Source: an uncultured Clostridia bacterium (lineage in GTDB: Bacteria > Bacillota > Clostridia > TANB77 > CAG-508). Taken from it: a DNA stretch of 10,322 nt. The stretch spans positions 1 through 10,322 of the forward strand of contig CAKPKZ010000051.1 in NCBI GenBank assembly GCA_934167435.1. Reading direction: 5' to 3'. This document shows positions 8,629-10,322 of this stretch, one piece after another (the first letter of the stretch is position 1; each line of letters starts with the position of its first letter). The notes beneath the pieces were generated by a model that made no database searches, was not told where the DNA came from, and saw only the letters and a list, made by a program, of their open reading frames with translations. A program made the position numbers and the translations under genes.

Positions 8629-8792
8629 ATTTTCTCCTCCTTACCTTTTTACTTGAATTTTTTGGATTTTAGGATAAATCTTTCAAGTAGAATTACTCCT
8701 CCATACATAATTCCAGCAACAACTCCTAAAATAATTACACTAGTCATTACTAAATCTAACTTAAATACTTGACCTCCATAAACAATTAAATA

Positions 8793-8799
8793 TCCGAAG
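8793..8799 (-). other. Frameshift site 2: CTT-C-GGA
   Basis: Leu (CTT, 8799-8797) and Gly222 (GGA, 8795-8793) should be adjacent, as in the family motif KAGLGYLIVYG; one extra C (8796) lies between them. The zero-frame codon is CGG. CTT followed by a rare Arg codon and a GG-starting +1 codon is the layout of the yeast Ty1 +1 frameshift site (CTT-AGG-C). Confidence 0.8.
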
Positions 8800-9081
8800 T
8801 CCTGCTTTTGATACTAAAAATTCGCCAGATATTACTCCTACTAATGACAAACCAATATTTACTTTAAGTGAATTTATAAATGTCCCTATGTTGGCTGGTA
8901 TTACTATTTTTGTTAGTATTTGAGATTTAGTTGCATTAAATGTTTTTGCCATTTTTATTACTTCCTTATCTGTTTTCATAAATCCATTTAATATTTCTAA
9001 AATTGTTACAATTAAGGAAATTGCAATTGCCATAACTATAATAGCAGGTGTTCCAGCGCCTACCCATATTATAATAATTGG

Positions 9082-9088
9082 TCCGCAA
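9082..9088 (-). other. Frameshift site 1: TTG-C-GGA
   Basis: Leu125 (TTG, 9088-9086) and Gly126 (GGA, 9084-9082) should be adjacent, as in the family motif SLPKVALGPIIIIWVG; one extra C (9085) lies between them. The zero-frame codon is again CGG and the quadruplet again CGGA. TTG cannot re-pair well after a +1 slip (TGC), so simple P-site slippage is less likely here than at site 2. Confidence 0.8.
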
Positions 9089-9449
9089 AGCAACTTTAGG
9101 CAAACTGTTTAGTACTACTAAAAATGGTTCTGAAACCTTAGCTAAAAAATTAGACCACCACAATAATATTGCAACAAGTACTCCTAAAAGTGTACCTAAC
9201 ATAAACCCTACAACAGTTTCATATACGGTTACTAATATGTGTGTTGATAAGTTATTGGCTGATAAATTCATAAATGTGTTTAATATTCTAGTTGGCTTAC
9301 TTGTTATAAAACTATCTATAATGTTTAAATTTGCTAATGTTTCCCATATTACTAAAAAACCTATTAAAATTAACAATTGTGTAACTATTACTAGTATTTT
9401 TTGTTTTTTAATTTTTTGTAAATATACTCTTCTTTCTTTTGATAAATTT

Positions 9450-10220
9450 TTATTTTTCATTCACACCTAACTCCTTCCATAGTGTATTAAAGTATTTACT
9501 AAATTGTGGACTTTCTCTACAGTTTAAAGGAGTTTTGTCATTTATATTAAATTCTATTTTGTGTATATCTTTTATTGTTCCTGGTCTTTTACTTAAAACA
9601 AGTACTCTGTCTGACATACTTATTGCTTCAGATATATCATGTGTTACCATTATTGCCGTTATTTTTTCCTTTTTTAAGATTTTATAAATATCATTTGTTA
9701 CCATTATTCTAGTTTGATAGTCTAATGCTGAAAATGCTTCATCTAATAATAATATTTTAGGTTTTACTGCAAGAGTTCTAATCAAAGCAGCTCTTTGCCT
9801 CATTCCTCCCGATAACTCGGATGGATATTTATCTTTAAATTCATAAAGATTATATTTTTTTAAAAGTTCTTCTATATATTTTATATTTTCTTGCGTTTTC
9901 TTTTTCTTTATTTCTAATCCAAATAAAATATTGTTAAATATTGTTCGCCATTCTAATAAACAGTCTCTTTGTAGCATATAACCAATTTGAGAAGATATTT
10001 TGTCTTCTTTCTTATTTTCTATGTATATCTCCCCAGATTGTTTTTCTTCTAACCCTGCAATTATAGAAAGTAATGTAGACTTTCCACATCCGCTTGGTCC
10101 TATTATGCTTACAAATTCTTCTTGTTTTACTCTAAAATTTATATTGCTTAAGGCAAGAACTTCTCCATCTTTGTTTTGATATTTTTTACTTACATCCTTT
10201 ACTTCTAAAATAACTGCCAT
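9450..10220 (-). CDS. NitT/TauT-type ABC transporter ATP-binding protein
   Basis: The cytoplasmic ATPase subunit that would power the importer. It has 256 residues and every motif: Walker A GPSGCGKST (41-49), Q-loop Gln84 in YMLQRDCLLEWRT, signature LSGGMRQRA (136-144), Walker B ILLLDEAFSALD (156-167) and the switch His194 in MVTHD. The LLEWRT stretch and the LVLSKRPGTI segment are typical of the SsuB/TauB/nitrate group. The C-terminal tail with NCRESPQFSKYFNTLWKEL is a form I associate with clostridial members. The ATG at 10220 follows AAAGGAGGAAAG directly. The stop at 9450 lies inside the permease gene (11-bp overlap). It is first in the operon; I see no convincing sigma-A promoter between 10221 and the terminator at the right edge. 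Intact ATPase and binding protein argue that the operon is, or was recently, functional. Confidence 0.92.
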   Translation of the reverse strand: MAVILEVKDVSKKYQNKDGEVLALSNINFRVKQEEFVSIIGPSGCGKSTLLSIIAGLEEKQSGEIYIENKKEDKISSQIGYMLQRDCLLEWRTIFNNILFGLEIKKKKTQENIKYIEELLKKYNLYEFKDKYPSELSGGMRQRAALIRTLAVKPKILLLDEAFSALDYQTRIMVTNDIYKILKKEKITAIMVTHDISEAISMSDRVLVLSKRPGTIKDIHKIEFNINDKTPLNCRESPQFSKYFNTLWKELGVNEK

Positions 10221-10283
10221 ATCTTTCCTCCTTTTAATTTACCCTAATATATTTTATGTGTACTTATTTTAAATTGAGACAAA

Positions 10284-10318
10284 AAAATAACCAAAAGATA
10301 CATACTTTTGGTCATTTT
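10284..10318 (-). terminator. Rho-independent terminator of a minus-strand gene beyond the right edge
   Basis: ACCAAAAG (10290-10297) pairs with CTTTTGGT (10305-10312) around a 7-nt loop, and AAAAT/ATTTT extend the stem after one mismatch. On the minus strand the hairpin is followed by TTATTTTTTTG, a good U-run. It separates an upstream gene outside the window from the ABC operon, whose leader then spans roughly 10221-10280. Confidence 0.7.
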
Positions 10319-10322
10319 ATTT

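Larger units (their letters stand above)
8649..9460 (-). pseudogene. NitT/TauT-type ABC permease with two +1 frameshift sites
   Basis: The transmembrane subunit of the importer. The span is 812 bases; leaving out one C at 9085 and one at 8796 gives a continuous 269-residue protein ending in TAA (8651-8649), a normal length for SsuC/TauC permeases. Membrane segments include an N-terminal one (about 24-44) and VVGFMLGTLLGVLVAILLW. The EAA loop that docks on the ATPase (EVIKMAKTFNATKSQILTKIVIPA) follows the first site. Without a shift, translation stops at 8966 as a 164-residue protein lacking that loop; the middle part is in a second frame ending at 8761. The start ATG at 9460 overlaps the ATPase stop by 11 bp, implying translational coupling. 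All other conserved positions look intact, so the gene is either recoded, very recently broken, or contains two sequence errors. I label it pseudogene only for the broken frame. Confidence 0.8.

Noticed and set aside
9078..9470. Plus-strand open frame opposite the permease.
   Set aside because: It is antisense to conserved permease sequence, has no ribosome binding site and no recognisable protein content.
299..10220. Global reassignment of UGA to glycine in this organism.
   Set aside because: Only one in-frame TGA appears in about 3,100 codons. The all-TAA stops of the native genes are compatible with it but expected at this GC content. The 70-aa gene ends at TGA TGA.
10221..10283. A riboswitch in the leader of the ABC operon.
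   Set aside because: The leader is only about 60 nt and A+T-rich, and shows no conserved aptamer core such as a thiamine or S-box element.

Overview
The window looks like chromosomal DNA of a low-GC, Gram-positive, probably endospore-forming clostridial bacterium (Bacillota). The reasons are the strong A+T bias, AGGAGG-type ribosome binding sites, TAA stops on every native gene, a YtaF-type sporulation membrane protein, a Bacillota-type SMC and a clostridial NitT/TauT-type ABC transporter. I cannot name a genus.

Layout from left to right. Positions 1-298 hold no convincing gene, only an orphan Shine-Dalgarno sequence and a 16-bp hairpin that probably terminates the next gene. A SERCA-like Ca2+-transporting P-type ATPase (minus strand, 299-2932) is transcribed divergently from a ytaF/mntP-family gene (plus strand, 3052-3612). 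A single-gene unit follows: consensus promoter, strong ribosome binding site, a 70-residue protein of unknown function with clearly higher GC than its surroundings, and a terminator shared with the convergent smc gene. The chromosome-segregation ATPase gene smc fills 3933-7478 on the minus strand. The rest is a minus-strand ABC importer operon in the order ATPase (10220-9450), permease (9460-8649), substrate-binding protein (8628-7618). At the right edge is a terminator for a minus-strand gene outside the window.

The most unusual signal is a set of three reading-frame lesions in genes that otherwise look intact, each at a glycine codon GGA. In smc, the conserved Gly25 just before the Walker A loop is an in-frame TGA. 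In the permease, exactly one extra C precedes the GGA codon of two conserved glycines (Gly126 and Gly222), giving CGGA both times. At both sites the zero-frame codon is CGG, which I found in frame in no other native gene here (about 3,100 codons). Skipping the C at both sites restores a full-length 269-residue permease. One site, CTT-CGG-A, has the same layout as the Ty1 +1 frameshift site (CTT-AGG-C).

The lesions could be recoding, recent pseudogenisation or systematic sequencing error; the sequence alone does not decide between them. The ATPase and YtaF proteins probably handle cations at the membrane, SMC compacts DNA, and the ABC genes would form one importer of unknown substrate if the permease is made.
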